Positions 52,932 through 62,967 of a DNA stretch of 64,000 bases are shown here, piece after piece. Both the position numbers and the translations under genes were made by a program. The notes under the pieces were generated by a model. It did no database searches, was not told the origin of the DNA, and saw nothing but the letters and a program-made list of their open reading frames with translations. Every line of letters begins with the position of its first letter. The stretch's first letter is position 1. The DNA comes from Spongiibacter sp. IMCC21906. GTDB taxonomy: Bacteria; Pseudomonadota; Gammaproteobacteria; Pseudomonadales; Spongiibacteraceae. The stretch lies in assembly GCF_001010805.1 (NCBI RefSeq), contig NZ_CP011477.1, forward strand, positions 1 to 64,000, written 5' to 3'.

Positions 52932-54236
52932 TCAAACCAAACCCAGCCATTGTCGGCAAGCAGGCAGACACCGCAGCAGCGTTTTTTCAATGAGCAACAA
53001 TGCAATCAAAGACAAAGCAAAGGCCGGCAACAATACCGCCAACAACAGCACCAACGCACTGACCCAGGCCGCAATATGGCTTTCTGTGGGCAAAGGCGGC
53101 GCACCAAGAACGGCTATTGGCCGACGTCGCCACCACATAACACCACCACTAATTGCCAGCAACACCAGTCCGAGAACCGCAAACAAACCCAATAGCTGAT
53201 TGAACCAGCCAAACAACTGGCCTTCGTGGGCAGCAATCGCCACCCCAATCACCCGGTCTGTCAGACCTCGCTCTGCAAAACCTGTTTGCGATATCAGCTT
53301 GCCAGTGGTGGCATCCAACGTCGCCTCAGCGCGCAAGGGTCGATTCTGGCTTTGGGATTTCAGCTGCCATTGGTCTGGCCGGTTCTTTAGCGGACTCAAC
53401 TCCACCGGCGGCGCAAAATTTAATGCCACGGCGGTATCAATGACGGTTTGCTGTAATACTGGCCGGGACTTCAGCGACTCGGGCTGATGGTGATGCTCTG
53501 CCCGAAGCGACCAATCCTGCGCTGCAGGTGGCTGCCCCCAGCTACGCAGCTCTTTAAAAGCGCTTCCCCACAACAACGCCCAAGGCAAACCACTGATTAA
53601 TAAAAACAACACCAGCGCTGAAATCCAGACGCCCGTAACGGCATGAATGTCTCGCCAAAACAGACGCTTGCCGCTAAACAGTCGCGGATACATCACCCCC
53701 GCCAAGCCCTTGGTATTTTTAGGCCACCACAGGTACAAACCACTCACAATCAATACAACGGCCCAGCAGGCAGCAACCTCCACCAGAATTGAACCCACCT
53801 TCCCCGCCATTAATTCGCCATGAAACTCACGAACCTGACGGATGAACTGTTCTTCAAAGGGTATCGTTTTGAGTACAAAAAGGTTCTGGGGATGGAGATA
53901 AACCAACAGCCGCTGCCCTTGCTTAGACAGGGTGATTTTGACCGCATCGCCAGCCTGCGCTGGCAGCTGATAAGCAATAAACTGAGCACCGGGCACAGCC
54001 TTTAGGGCAGCCTGAATTTGCGCCTCAGCGCTGGCCGCCTCGCCCTTAAAAGGTAAATTCTGATAAGACTGATCTAACCAAGATTCTATTTGCGGTTTAA
54101 AAAGGTAAATTCCGCCGGATATTGCCAACGTAAGAATAAACGGAATACAAAAAACGCCAGCATAAAAATGCCAGCGCCAAATTCGTCGATACAATTTAAG
54201 CCGAGTCGGCTCAGAGAGCTTCCGCTTAAAGATCAT
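52932..54236 (-). CDS. PepSY-associated membrane protein, probable iron reductase
   Basis: 434 residues: four-helix PepSY_TM protein (YRRIWRWHFYAGVFCIPFIL start, WRDIHAVTGVWISALVLFLL, WWRRRP near the end). Relatives next to TonB receptors act in reducing Fe(III)-siderophores at the inner membrane. It overlaps the preceding TonB receptor by 11 bases, so they form one operon. Confidence 0.83.
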   Translation of the reverse strand: MIFKRKLSEPTRLKLYRRIWRWHFYAGVFCIPFILTLAISGGIYLFKPQIESWLDQSYQNLPFKGEAASAEAQIQAALKAVPGAQFIAYQLPAQAGDAVKITLSKQGQRLLVYLHPQNLFVLKTIPFEEQFIRQVREFHGELMAGKVGSILVEVAACWAVVLIVSGLYLWWPKNTKGLAGVMYPRLFSGKRLFWRDIHAVTGVWISALVLFLLISGLPWALLWGSAFKELRSWGQPPAAQDWSLRAEHHHQPESLKSRPVLQQTVIDTAVALNFAPPVELSPLKNRPDQWQLKSQSQNRPLRAEATLDATTGKLISQTGFAERGLTDRVIGVAIAAHEGQLFGWFNQLLGLFAVLGLVLLAISGGVMWWRRRPIAVLGAPPLPTESHIAAWVSALVLLLAVLLPAFALSLIALLLIEKTLLRCLPACRQWLGLV

Positions 54237-56514
54237 AAGAAAGATTCACGTAAAAAGTACGGCCCGGCCAAGGGTGGGCGACATAATCAATATCGTTCAG
54301 CAAATTATCGATACCAATGCTGCCGCGAATTTGCGGGTTGAACTGGTAACTGCTTTTAAAACCTAAGCGCAGATACGCATCTTGGGCACTAAAGACATTG
54401 TCTTCCCGGTCCGTATTATCCAAGCGGCCATAACTGTCGCTGGCATATTGCACACTGCCGCCCACATCCAGTTTTTCAGAAACGTGGTAGGTTAACAGTA
54501 CATTGCCACGCCATTTAGGCATACGGGTAAATTGATTACCTTCAATACTGGGGTCAACTCGATTTTTAGTAATTTCCGCATCAGTCCACGCCAAATTAAA
54601 ACGCAAACCCAGGTTCAGCAGCATAAAATTGTAGGCGTTAACAATAAGTTCAACACCCTGGGTTTCCACCACATCCACTGGCACAAAGGTTCTGACCGAG
54701 CCGCCACCGGGCAAGGTGGTACTTTGAGATTCAATAACATCCTGAATCGTTTCCCGAAAAATATTCACTCGCACATAGCCATTTTCAAGCCCGCGCTCAA
54801 TCATGAGGTTGTGGTGCAAACCTTTTTCCGGTTTTAGCTCGGGGCTCGCCTCACTCAAGCTGTTAAAGGCTTCAAACTGGCTGAAGAGTTCTTCTACAAT
54901 CGGGTAGCGATATGCCCGTGCTATTGCATAACGCAGCTGCCATTGCTCAGCGGGCTGAAAACCCAGCGCAAACTTGGGGGAAAAGCTCTCGTCTTCCCGG
55001 CCGGGCACATCAACTAGATCCAAACCCGGCGTGGCGACATTGTCGTCGGCGTAATAGCCACTGCGACTGCGCCAAGACTCAAAACGACCGCCCAAAGAGA
55101 GGTCCCACGCAGGGGCAAAATCCCAGTTCATTTGCATAAAAGCTGCCGCCAAACTGGTTTCACCACCACTGGCATCCACGGCATTGTCTTTTTGGCCTGC
55201 CGCATAATTGCTGGAGCTAAACACTTGGGTGTTCAGTTCGTAAGCCTCATAACGCAGCCCCGTTAATACGCTCATACCGTCAACGCCGACCTCATCAAAC
55301 GCCAGTTTGGCCTCCAGGGTCTGCCAACCGGTATCGCCGTAATCCACCACTTGGCCGCTGCCATCAAAGGCGGGATTATTGGGGTTAACCGTCGAGCTGC
55401 GGGTCTGGTCTTTTAAAATTTCAAACTGATTGATATTAGCTTCAAAATTAACGCTATCGCTGAGCGGTCCTTTTAAACGCAAGCCCAGCGACAAGCTTTG
55501 CCGCTTCGCCTCGCTCACACTGAGCCGAGAAGCCGGAATGGAAAAGGCCTCGCCGTCTTGTTCAACATCGCCAGCCCAAACCAGCTCGCCATTGGCATCG
55601 CGCACATAGCTATTGGGGGCATCGCTGTAAGACTTACGATCTTCAAAGGCGATATTGGCCAGAGCAATCCACTCGCCCATTTCATAGCCCAGCTTTAACT
55701 TAAAATTATCGGTGCCAGTATCAACAATACCGGTGTCACCAAAAAACAGCTGGGGATTCCCGCGCTCATCATTACCGGCAATCGCGCCAGTCACAGGGGT
55801 GGCCCCAGGGTTGCTGCTGGCACCACCATAATAAAAACTCTGGGGCTGGGAATCGTTTTGCAGGTGATTGTAAGAGAGGTAATAACTCAAGGCGCCCTGT
55901 TTGTCGCCGTAAGAAATAAAGGTTTTATAGCCGTCTACGCTGTCATCAAAACCGTAGGCATCAAAGTCCTGACGAAAATAACCCACATCAATATGCAGCT
56001 CTTGCTGTTGGGGAATCGCCGTTTCAATCAGCACCACCCCGCCCATGGCGTTGCCGCTATATTCAGCAGAAAAAGGGCCATATAACACTTCAAGCTGAGC
56101 AATTTCGCTGGCCGATACCATAGTCCATCGGGGAGCACCGTTCCAACGGGATTGCAAAAAGTAATGCAGCGGCACACCGTCGGCAAACACCATTGATCTC
56201 GACGTTTGGAACATATTGCTGCCGCGAATCCCTAAAGTGCCATTGGCGTCACCAATAAAGCGGCGGCGAATAACCAGGCTGGGCTCGTACTTTACGAGGT
56301 CTTCTGTGGTTGCGGCATTAATGCTGAGCATATCCTCTGGCATTAATACGCTGTTAGGACTGGTATAACCCGCATCACCACTGTTGCGCTTTTCACCCCA
56401 GACTTTCACTTCCTCCACACCATAGTTGGATGGCACAGGGGCAAGTTCCGAGGCCGCCCAAAGTGGCGACGACATTAGCGCAGAAACAGCAAGAACGAGA
56501 CGAGATGAAAGCAT
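54226..56514 (-). CDS. TonB-dependent outer-membrane receptor
   Basis: 762 residues. Signal peptide MLSSRLVLAVSALMSSPLWA, a TonB-box-like start (EEVKVWGEKR), plug domain (LSINAATTEDLVKYEPSLVI RRRF, SGNAMGGVVLIET) and 22-strand barrel ending in a Tyr-rich final strand. Start at 56514 is chosen because the longer frame includes a non-signal leader. The ligand is not identifiable: no siderophore-type plug signature. The gene is preceded by a RegA-type dyad and an HPP gene. Confidence 0.87.
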   Translation of the reverse strand: MLSSRLVLAVSALMSSPLWAASELAPVPSNYGVEEVKVWGEKRNSGDAGYTSPNSVLMPEDMLSINAATTEDLVKYEPSLVIRRRFIGDANGTLGIRGSNMFQTSRSMVFADGVPLHYFLQSRWNGAPRWTMVSASEIAQLEVLYGPFSAEYSGNAMGGVVLIETAIPQQQELHIDVGYFRQDFDAYGFDDSVDGYKTFISYGDKQGALSYYLSYNHLQNDSQPQSFYYGGASSNPGATPVTGAIAGNDERGNPQLFFGDTGIVDTGTDNFKLKLGYEMGEWIALANIAFEDRKSYSDAPNSYVRDANGELVWAGDVEQDGEAFSIPASRLSVSEAKRQSLSLGLRLKGPLSDSVNFEANINQFEILKDQTRSSTVNPNNPAFDGSGQVVDYGDTGWQTLEAKLAFDEVGVDGMSVLTGLRYEAYELNTQVFSSSNYAAGQKDNAVDASGGETSLAAAFMQMNWDFAPAWDLSLGGRFESWRSRSGYYADDNVATPGLDLVDVPGREDESFSPKFALGFQPAEQWQLRYAIARAYRYPIVEELFSQFEAFNSLSEASPELKPEKGLHHNLMIERGLENGYVRVNIFRETIQDVIESQSTTLPGGGSVRTFVPVDVVETQGVELIVNAYNFMLLNLGLRFNLAWTDAEITKNRVDPSIEGNQFTRMPKWRGNVLLTYHVSEKLDVGGSVQYASDSYGRLDNTDREDNVFSAQDAYLRLGFKSSYQFNPQIRGSIGIDNLLNDIDYVAHPWPGRTFYVNLSYDL

Positions 56515-56572
56515 AGCAGCAATCCTGATGAAAACTGCCGCGCACTTTAGGTGAATGCCCTCAACGGGCAAA

Positions 56573-56587
56573 GTGACAAATTGTCGC
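56573..56587. promoter_or_regulatory. Candidate RegA/RoxR-type dyad upstream of the TonB receptor
   Basis: GTGAC-AAATT-GTCGC (minus strand GCGACAATTTGTCAC), same class as the sites at 8715 and 8824, 59-73 bases before the receptor start. Confidence 0.5.
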
Positions 56588-56630
56588 AGTGGGTCGAATT
56601 TTACAGCCGGTTTAGATTGATGCCAGGGAA

Positions 56631-57581
56631 TCAGGTTCGCTTGCGCACCCAACGGCTATCTCGCTGCTCAACCTCAAAGGCCACCCAGCGCCGAAACGCT
56701 GACAGACGACACACGCCGACTTCATAAAGATCAGCACCCGCGACATTTTTATAAATCAGCTGCACCTTGGGGCCCTGAAGAGAATCCGGTAAATCAATCA
56801 CTTGCCGCACCGCCCAGTCAGCCCCTAACGCGCCGTTACTATAGTAGGCTCCACCACGGATTCCCGGGCCCGGCGAATGACTGCGGGCATGTTCACAGGC
56901 CTTCTCAAACAGCGCGGCCAATTCCTCAGAGGTCACATCCACATAGGTATCCAAGGACAGCATCGCCGCAGAAAAATCCTCATGACTCAGCTGTAACCGC
57001 CCCGACTGACCGGGAACATCGCGACTGCGATTCATTAAGGCGATGGGGTAACGACGCCAGGGAAAGAGGTTATTAAAGGCCAACGCCAAACCGAGGATTA
57101 CCGCGACATTAATGGCGACCGGAAACAGTAAATACGAAAACCCCAGCTCATGAATTTCTGGGCCACCAATGACCGCCGCCAATGCAGTAGCGCCGCCGGG
57201 AGGGTGAACGCAGCGCAAATAGGCCATCGCGCCTACCGCCAAACCCACCGCAATCGCCGCCGCCCAAACAGAGTGGGGAAGCCAGCGATAACAACTTACG
57301 CCAATGGCCGCAGACACCAGGTGCCCTGCCAATACCGACCACGGCTGGGACAACGCCCCATGAGGAACGGCAAATAACAGCACCGCCGACGCCCCCATCG
57401 AGGCCAGCATGAAAATACCCGCATGGGCACCCAGATAATGCTGCGACACAGCAAACACTGCGACAATTCCCAACAGGGCACCCAGACTTGCCACCCATTT
57501 TTCCCGATGGGAGGTATGGCTGGCATCAATCCCAAACCAATGCGCGAAAGAAGACAACGCTAAAATCAGACTTTGCACCAA
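56631..57581 (-). CDS. HPP-family membrane protein with unusual C-terminal domain
   Basis: 316 residues. The N-terminal 190 form an HPP membrane domain with four helices and the signature CVHPPGGATALAAVIGG. The other 120 residues are soluble (SQEELAALFEKACEHA-like, WVAFEVEQRDSRWVRKR) and not a CBS domain as usual. HPP proteins include nitrite transporters in plastids. It is the gene upstream of the TonB receptor and may be its co-regulated neighbour. Confidence 0.8.
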   Translation of the reverse strand: MVQSLILALSSFAHWFGIDASHTSHREKWVASLGALLGIVAVFAVSQHYLGAHAGIFMLASMGASAVLLFAVPHGALSQPWSVLAGHLVSAAIGVSCYRWLPHSVWAAAIAVGLAVGAMAYLRCVHPPGGATALAAVIGGPEIHELGFSYLLFPVAINVAVILGLALAFNNLFPWRRYPIALMNRSRDVPGQSGRLQLSHEDFSAAMLSLDTYVDVTSEELAALFEKACEHARSHSPGPGIRGGAYYSNGALGADWAVRQVIDLPDSLQGPKVQLIYKNVAGADLYEVGVCRLSAFRRWVAFEVEQRDSRWVRKRT

Positions 57582-57755
57582 AACTGTGCCTCAAAAAAGT
57601 CTCGCATAGTAGCTTTCGCACCAAAATGAATCAATCGACTATTCAGACCAAGCTGCTCCCTTCTTGCATTTAAGAATCAATCTTATTACTATTTACCGCG
57701 TTTATTACCACTCTCAAATGGCCATTCAGCCGCCCCCATCGTCAGGAGCATCTCC

Positions 57756-59954
57756 ATGTCCGCGCCCACTCTGCGGTCAACACGCCTAAATCAGGGCCCA
57801 GCCCTAACACTGGCGATTGTTTTCACATTGCTATCCCCAGGTTTAATCGCTGCCGAAGAATTAGCCCCCAAACGTGATGTAGAAGAAGTGCTGGTGACCG
57901 GTGACGGCTCCCAAGTATTGCTATTGGAAGCCTACCCCGGTGAGCAAGTAGCTCGGGGAGGCCGGGCAGGTATTCTGGGCAATATGGATATGATGGATGC
58001 GCCCTTTACCAGCACCAACTACACCAACGCCCTGATTCGCAATCAGCAGTCCCGCAGTGTTGCCGACGTACTTCAGAATGACCCCGTGGTGAGAGTTTCC
58101 ACCGGTTTTGGTAATTTTCAGGAGCTGTATATTATTCGGGGCTTTCCGGTGTACTCCGACGACATGACCTACAACGGCCTGTACGGCATTCTGCCCCGGC
58201 AGTATGTGGCCGCAGAACTGCTAGAAAGAGTAGAAGTTTTTCGTGGCGCCAATTCATTCTTAAACGGCGCCAGTCCCGGCGGCAGCGGTGTGGGTGGGCT
58301 GGTCAACCTTGTGCCAAAACGCGCGGGGGAAGAACCAGAAACACTGCTCAGCGGCGGCTTTGAAAAAGGCGGGCAAATCTACACCGCGCTGGATATGAGC
58401 CGTCGCTTTGGCGAAACCGAGGAAAATGGCCTGCGTTTGAATATTGTACGCCGGGATGGCGACAATGCCATTAGCGATCAAGACCGTCAACTTAGTGTGT
58501 TCTCCTTGGGGCTGGATCATCAGGGCGAGCGTTTGCGCTTGTCTGCAGATATCGGTTATCAGGATAACCGCATTGATAATCCGCGCCCCAGCGTCACCCC
58601 CACTGGCGAAATTCCCAAACCACCCGAGGCCGATAGCAATTACGCCCAACCCTGGACTTACACTGACGAAAAGCAACTGTTTGGTGTGGTCAGAGCCGAA
58701 TACCAGCTAACAGACAGTACCAGCCTATGGGCTGCATTTGGCGGCCGAGAAGGTGAAGAAGACAATGTGCTAGCCAATCCCAGTACCGACAGCGATGGCA
58801 ACACCACCGCCAGCCGCTTTGACAATATCCGGGAAGACAAAATCTACTCCAGTGAAGTCGGTTTGCGCAGCGATTTTGAAACCGGCAGCATCGGTCACCG
58901 TCTTATCGCCTCGGCCTCTTATTACAGCCTGGAATCCAAAAACGCCTTTGCCTTTTATCTGGACAGCTTCGCCAGTAATCTCTACCAACCGGTAAATCGT
59001 CCGGCCCCAAACAGCAATATTTTTCCCGGCGGTGATCTTAAGCACCCATTGATCACCGAAGAAACCGACACCAGCAGTTTGGCCATTGCCGACATGCTGT
59101 CTTTTATGCAGGGACGCGTGTTACTCACCCTCGGTGCCCGCTACCAGAAAATCGATAAAGGCGGCTTTGATTACAACAGCGGTGCGCCCGACCCGGCGAG
59201 TAATTACAGCGAGAGCGCCCTCACCCCGGTTACCGGCCTCGTCTACAAAATGGGAGAGAGTATCGCGCTGTACGCCAACTACAGTGAAGCCTTGCAACCT
59301 GGAGAAACCGCCCCCGCCACCAGTAATGGCAACCCGGTAAGCAATGCCGGAGAGTCACTGGACCCCTTCCGTTCAGAACAATTTGAAATTGGCGCAAAAT
59401 ACGACGGTGGCAATATCGGCGGTTCAATCAGTCTATTTTCCACCAACAAACCCAGCAGCCTAGTGGAGGCGAGTGTCTTTACTGACAACGGCGAGCAACG
59501 TAATCGCGGTATTGAATTAAGCGTGTTTGGCCAGGCAAGCCAAAACCTCAAACTACTGGGCGGCCTCAGCTGGATTGAGAGCGAGCAAGTCAATACTACC
59601 GGCGGGGCGGACGAAGGCAATGAGGCCATTGGCGTGCCCAATCTACAGGCCAATATTAATGCCGAGTGGACGCTGCCCAGCATGCCCGGACTCGCCCTGG
59701 ACGCCCGAGCCATTTATACCGGCGAGCAATATGCCAACTCGGCAAACACCGTAAAGTTACAAGCTTGGACAAGGCTGGATGCCGGGCTGCGCTACACCAC
59801 CACCTTAGGCGGTAATGAAGTGAGCTTTCGCGGTCGGGTAGAAAACCTCACCGACCGTCACTACTGGGCTTCCGTGGGCGGCTTTCCCGGCTCCAACTAC
59901 CTTGTGCTAGGCTCGCCCAGCAGCCTGGTACTGTCGGCAACGATCAAACTATAA
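57756..59954 (+). CDS. TonB-dependent siderophore receptor
   Basis: 732 residues with signal peptide and plug domain: SVADVLQNDPVVRVSTGFGN, LYIIRGFPVYSDDMTYNGLY, RVEVFRGANSFLNGASPGGS GVGGLVNLVPKRA (the FhuE/FpvA siderophore-receptor signature). Barrel ends with LVLSATIKL. It starts a three-gene cluster with a small membrane protein and a PepSY reductase, a typical siderophore uptake layout. Iron regulation is likely but I could not find a clear Fur box in 57582-57755. Confidence 0.92.
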   Translation: MSAPTLRSTRLNQGPALTLAIVFTLLSPGLIAAEELAPKRDVEEVLVTGDGSQVLLLEAYPGEQVARGGRAGILGNMDMMDAPFTSTNYTNALIRNQQSRSVADVLQNDPVVRVSTGFGNFQELYIIRGFPVYSDDMTYNGLYGILPRQYVAAELLERVEVFRGANSFLNGASPGGSGVGGLVNLVPKRAGEEPETLLSGGFEKGGQIYTALDMSRRFGETEENGLRLNIVRRDGDNAISDQDRQLSVFSLGLDHQGERLRLSADIGYQDNRIDNPRPSVTPTGEIPKPPEADSNYAQPWTYTDEKQLFGVVRAEYQLTDSTSLWAAFGGREGEEDNVLANPSTDSDGNTTASRFDNIREDKIYSSEVGLRSDFETGSIGHRLIASASYYSLESKNAFAFYLDSFASNLYQPVNRPAPNSNIFPGGDLKHPLITEETDTSSLAIADMLSFMQGRVLLTLGARYQKIDKGGFDYNSGAPDPASNYSESALTPVTGLVYKMGESIALYANYSEALQPGETAPATSNGNPVSNAGESLDPFRSEQFEIGAKYDGGNIGGSISLFSTNKPSSLVEASVFTDNGEQRNRGIELSVFGQASQNLKLLGGLSWIESEQVNTTGGADEGNEAIGVPNLQANINAEWTLPSMPGLALDARAIYTGEQYANSANTVKLQAWTRLDAGLRYTTTLGGNEVSFRGRVENLTDRHYWASVGGFPGSNYLVLGSPSSLVLSATIKL

Positions 59955-59969
59955 GGAATATACAACGGC

Positions 59970-60512
59970 ATGATTTTGGTATTTTCCGCACTCTGCCTTT
60001 CAGCTCTGGCGATGGTTTGTCTCTATCTGTCATGGCAAAACCGCAGCGCCACTCAAGCATGGCTGATGCCGACAGGCTGGCTATTTAGCGTGGCTGCCGC
60101 CGTGGTTTGGATTACGCTGAGCGGCATTGAATTTGGCCTGGCTTACGGATTTTTGATTGTCCCACTCATGGCCTGGCTAGCCGTTATTTACAACCTGGAA
60201 ATTAAACGCAAAAAACAGCGTATTGCCGAGAATATCAATTTTGTGGTGCCCAATAGCCGCACCCTGTTCAGGCACTTTGCCTTGTTCTTAATTGCCTTTC
60301 CCCTTTCTGCCATTGCCGCAACCTATGCCACCACCGGGCTGATTAGCCTGCTGCCCTGGAGCGCAGTAAACAGCATGGTGTTTATCGTATTTGCTGCCCC
60401 GGTCTTATGGGGGCTGGCCGCATACTGGGTTTGCGCAGACCCCAATCGCTTTCGCCCTGCACTCTGGATTAGCCTCGCGGGTTTGGCCGGCGCGGCCATA
60501 GTACATATTTAA
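59970..60512 (+). CDS. Small polytopic membrane protein of the siderophore cluster
   Basis: 180 residues, five hydrophobic helices (LSALAMVCLYLSWQ, AYGFLIVPLMAWLAVI, FLIAFPLSAIAATYA, VFIVFAAPVLWGLAAYW, LWISLAGLAGAAIVHI). It begins 15 bases after the receptor and 14 bases before the PepSY gene. Similar proteins accompany siderophore receptors, function unknown. Confidence 0.8.
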   Translation: MILVFSALCLSALAMVCLYLSWQNRSATQAWLMPTGWLFSVAAAVVWITLSGIEFGLAYGFLIVPLMAWLAVIYNLEIKRKKQRIAENINFVVPNSRTLFRHFALFLIAFPLSAIAATYATTGLISLLPWSAVNSMVFIVFAAPVLWGLAAYWVCADPNRFRPALWISLAGLAGAAIVHI

Positions 60513-60526
60513 GGACGACGCCAATA

Positions 60527-61951
60527 ATGAAGCAACTGCTCTCACCCTCACTGGTTAAAAACTCCCTCAGCAGCCACTCGTGGATTGGCCTGCTGGTTGG
60601 CGTCTTTATGTATTTAATCTGCCTGTCTGGCACCTTGGTGGTGTTTTACCCCCAATTTGAACGCTGGGAACAACCCCAGATCAGCGAAGACATCAGTGTC
60701 AGCCCCAGCCAATTGCAAGCAGCTTACGACAAGGCGCTAAAGCGAGGCACAGAAGAAACCGAGCATATGTTTATCGGCCTGCCCTATAAGGATATGCCCC
60801 GAGCCTCTGTTGCATCGGACCACGGCGGTTGGTGGCTTAACGACGAGGCCGAGCTGGCCGAAGAAGTTAACCACGACTGGACCCACGACCTGATCAACCT
60901 GCATATTGGTCTGCACCTGCCCCACACCATCGGCACCTTGATCGTCAGCATTTTTGGGGTGATGTTAATCAGCTTGATCGTTTCTGGATTTTTGGCCCAC
61001 CCACGCATTTTTCGCGATGCCTTTACCCTGCGTCTGAAGGGCTCCAAGCACTTGGAACAGGCCGACATTCACAATCGCTTATCGGTCTGGGGGGCGCCTT
61101 TTCATTTAATGATTGGTATTACCGGCGCTTATTTTGGTCTGGCAACGGTGATGAGCCTGGTACTGGCCCAAGCCTTTTTTGACGGCGATACTGACAAAAT
61201 CATTCCGTCGGTATTTGGTGAAAGCCCCGTTTTAGCGCAAGCTGTCGACAATGCCCAAGTTGGCTCGGCACTCGCCCAAATGCCTGAGCTAGCACCCGAC
61301 GAAACCCCGTTTTATATCACCGTGGAAGACGTGAACACCCCGGAACAATTTATTATTGTTGGCACTCAGGTTCCCGAGCGACTGATTTATGCCGAGCAGT
61401 ATCGCTTTGATGCCCAGGGCAACTATTTAAGCAAGGTGGGTTTTTCTGACGGTGAGGCCGGGCGCCAGACCATTTTCTCGGTATACCGCTTACACTTCGG
61501 CCATTTTGCCGGGGTGAATATGCAGATACTGTTCGCTATTTTTGGTTTGGCCCTGACCGTGGTGTCGGTTACGGGGATTAATATCTGGTTTGCTCGCCGT
61601 AAATCCCGGGACGCCCTCAACCATCTTTGGGTGGGCTGTGTCTGGGGCGCACCGCTGGCCATTACCATCACCGCCATCGCCCAAATTGCTTTTCAGTTAC
61701 ATTCTCCGGCGCTGTTCTGGCTACCGCTGTTGGGCTTTAGCGTGCTTACCGGCTTTGTCCGCAATGAGCAAAAAAGCAAAGCCATCATGCTCTACGCCAA
61801 CGCGGCCGCCATAATGGCCTTGCTTGTCATTCACGGCCTGAGGTTTGGGGATAACGCCTTAAGCGGGGTGTCTTTGGGCATCAATACCGCTCTACTGATT
61901 GGCGCCATCGTTATGCTGTGGATGGTGCCTCGCACTAAAAACAAGGCATAG
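60527..61951 (+). CDS. PepSY-associated membrane protein, siderophore iron reductase-like
   Basis: 474 residues, PepSY_TM family: SLSSHSWIGLLVGVFMYLIC, HDLINLHIGLHLPHTIGTLI, IHNRLSVWGAPFHLMIGITG contain conserved His residues able to bind heme. About six helices plus extra ones at the C-terminus. Members such as FpvG/FoxB-like proteins reduce or strip iron from siderophores. Last gene of the cluster. Confidence 0.87.
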   Translation: MKQLLSPSLVKNSLSSHSWIGLLVGVFMYLICLSGTLVVFYPQFERWEQPQISEDISVSPSQLQAAYDKALKRGTEETEHMFIGLPYKDMPRASVASDHGGWWLNDEAELAEEVNHDWTHDLINLHIGLHLPHTIGTLIVSIFGVMLISLIVSGFLAHPRIFRDAFTLRLKGSKHLEQADIHNRLSVWGAPFHLMIGITGAYFGLATVMSLVLAQAFFDGDTDKIIPSVFGESPVLAQAVDNAQVGSALAQMPELAPDETPFYITVEDVNTPEQFIIVGTQVPERLIYAEQYRFDAQGNYLSKVGFSDGEAGRQTIFSVYRLHFGHFAGVNMQILFAIFGLALTVVSVTGINIWFARRKSRDALNHLWVGCVWGAPLAITITAIAQIAFQLHSPALFWLPLLGFSVLTGFVRNEQKSKAIMLYANAAAIMALLVIHGLRFGDNALSGVSLGINTALLIGAIVMLWMVPRTKNKA

Positions 61952-62032
61952 GATTACGTCGCTTAAGGCCCTATTCTCGAGGCAAATTTTGGTTAAGCTT
62001 GAGATATCACCGAATCAATCAGAGGTGCCTTA

Positions 62033-62521
62033 CTAGCGATCTGACTCACCGTCTTCATCAAGGGGGCGGTGCTTGTTGGCAGACTTATCAAGGCCTTTGT
62101 CGGCACCCTTGGGTTTAGCACCCAAAACACTGCGACCCAATATTCCCACCGATTTATTCACCCCTCTAATCGAGCCATAAACCACATCAGAAATAAGATC
62201 GTGGGTTTCCCGCACCACCTTGCCGGTATCCCGGGTCATCGCATTGGCTTCAAGCATGCCAAAGGGAATCCGGGAAATGCCCATGTGCAAACCACGCACT
62301 GTTGCGGTTCCCGACTCCACAAAGGTCTCGACAAACTCTTGGGCGTCTTCCATCTGCCATTGCAGCGTTTGCTGGTAACGCAGCTCCAGCAAACGGGCGG
62401 CATCTTCACGCAATCGCAGCGACAATGCCTGAGTTTGCTGACTCAACTTCGCCACCCCTTGATACACCAACACCACCAGCGTTAAAGCCAATATGGCCAA
62501 GCCGTATTCAATCAAGTCCAT
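62033..62521 (-). CDS. Membrane-anchored protein of unknown function
   Basis: 162 residues: one N-terminal helix (YGLAILALTLVVLVYQG), a predicted coiled coil (LREDAARLLELRYQQTLQWQ), then VRGLHMGISRIPFGMLEANA and a polar tail rich in Lys and Asp. Its ATG at 62521 lies inside the end of the preceding gene (14-base overlap), so the two are coupled. No family recognised. Confidence 0.65.
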   Translation of the reverse strand: MDLIEYGLAILALTLVVLVYQGVAKLSQQTQALSLRLREDAARLLELRYQQTLQWQMEDAQEFVETFVESGTATVRGLHMGISRIPFGMLEANAMTRDTGKVVRETHDLISDVVYGSIRGVNKSVGILGRSVLGAKPKGADKGLDKSANKHRPLDEDGESDR

Positions 62522-62879
62522 AGAGTTGAATCTCGGTTTGCACACCTTTCATCTGCAACTCTTCTCGCAGAATATCGCCAGTGCGTTTATAGACTTTGCG
62601 GCGAATCACATCCGGCGCCACACTGCTTATCGGCCCGGCAAACACCGATTCTTTAGACGCCAGCTCCACCGGGTTGAGTATCTTGATACAAATTAAGGGT
62701 TCGATACTTGCCCGCTTCAAGTGTTCAAAGTCGATGGGTTGAGATTGCCACGCCTTGGCCAAGGTTTGCTGTTCAAGCTGCAACTCCGCCAGCAATACCT
62801 GCTGGGCACGCAAGCGCATCCATAAATATCCCAGCGTCAAAACCAAAACCGTAAAAAGAATAATCAGCAGTATTTGCAT
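62508..62879 (-). CDS. Small membrane-anchored protein of unknown function
   Basis: About 123 residues with one N-terminal helix (LLIILFTVLVLTLGYLW) followed by a soluble basic domain (ICIKILNPVELASKES). The start at 62879 puts the helix at the N-terminus. Coupled with the next membrane-anchored gene, suggesting a two-component envelope complex. No family recognised. Confidence 0.6.
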   Translation of the reverse strand: MQILLIILFTVLVLTLGYLWMRLRAQQVLLAELQLEQQTLAKAWQSQPIDFEHLKRASIEPLICIKILNPVELASKESVFAGPISSVAPDVIRRKVYKRTGDILREELQMKGVQTEIQLYGLD

Positions 62880-62967
62880 AGCGATGTGTTCAAGCCGGTT
62901 CCATTTCAATTAAAGATAGCAGCATCCCCGCCACTGTTAACAGACTAATGACATATAAACCCAGGGC

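Noticed and set aside
57582-57755. Fur box before the siderophore receptor
   Set aside because: A+T-rich DNA is present but no convincing 19 bp palindrome was found.
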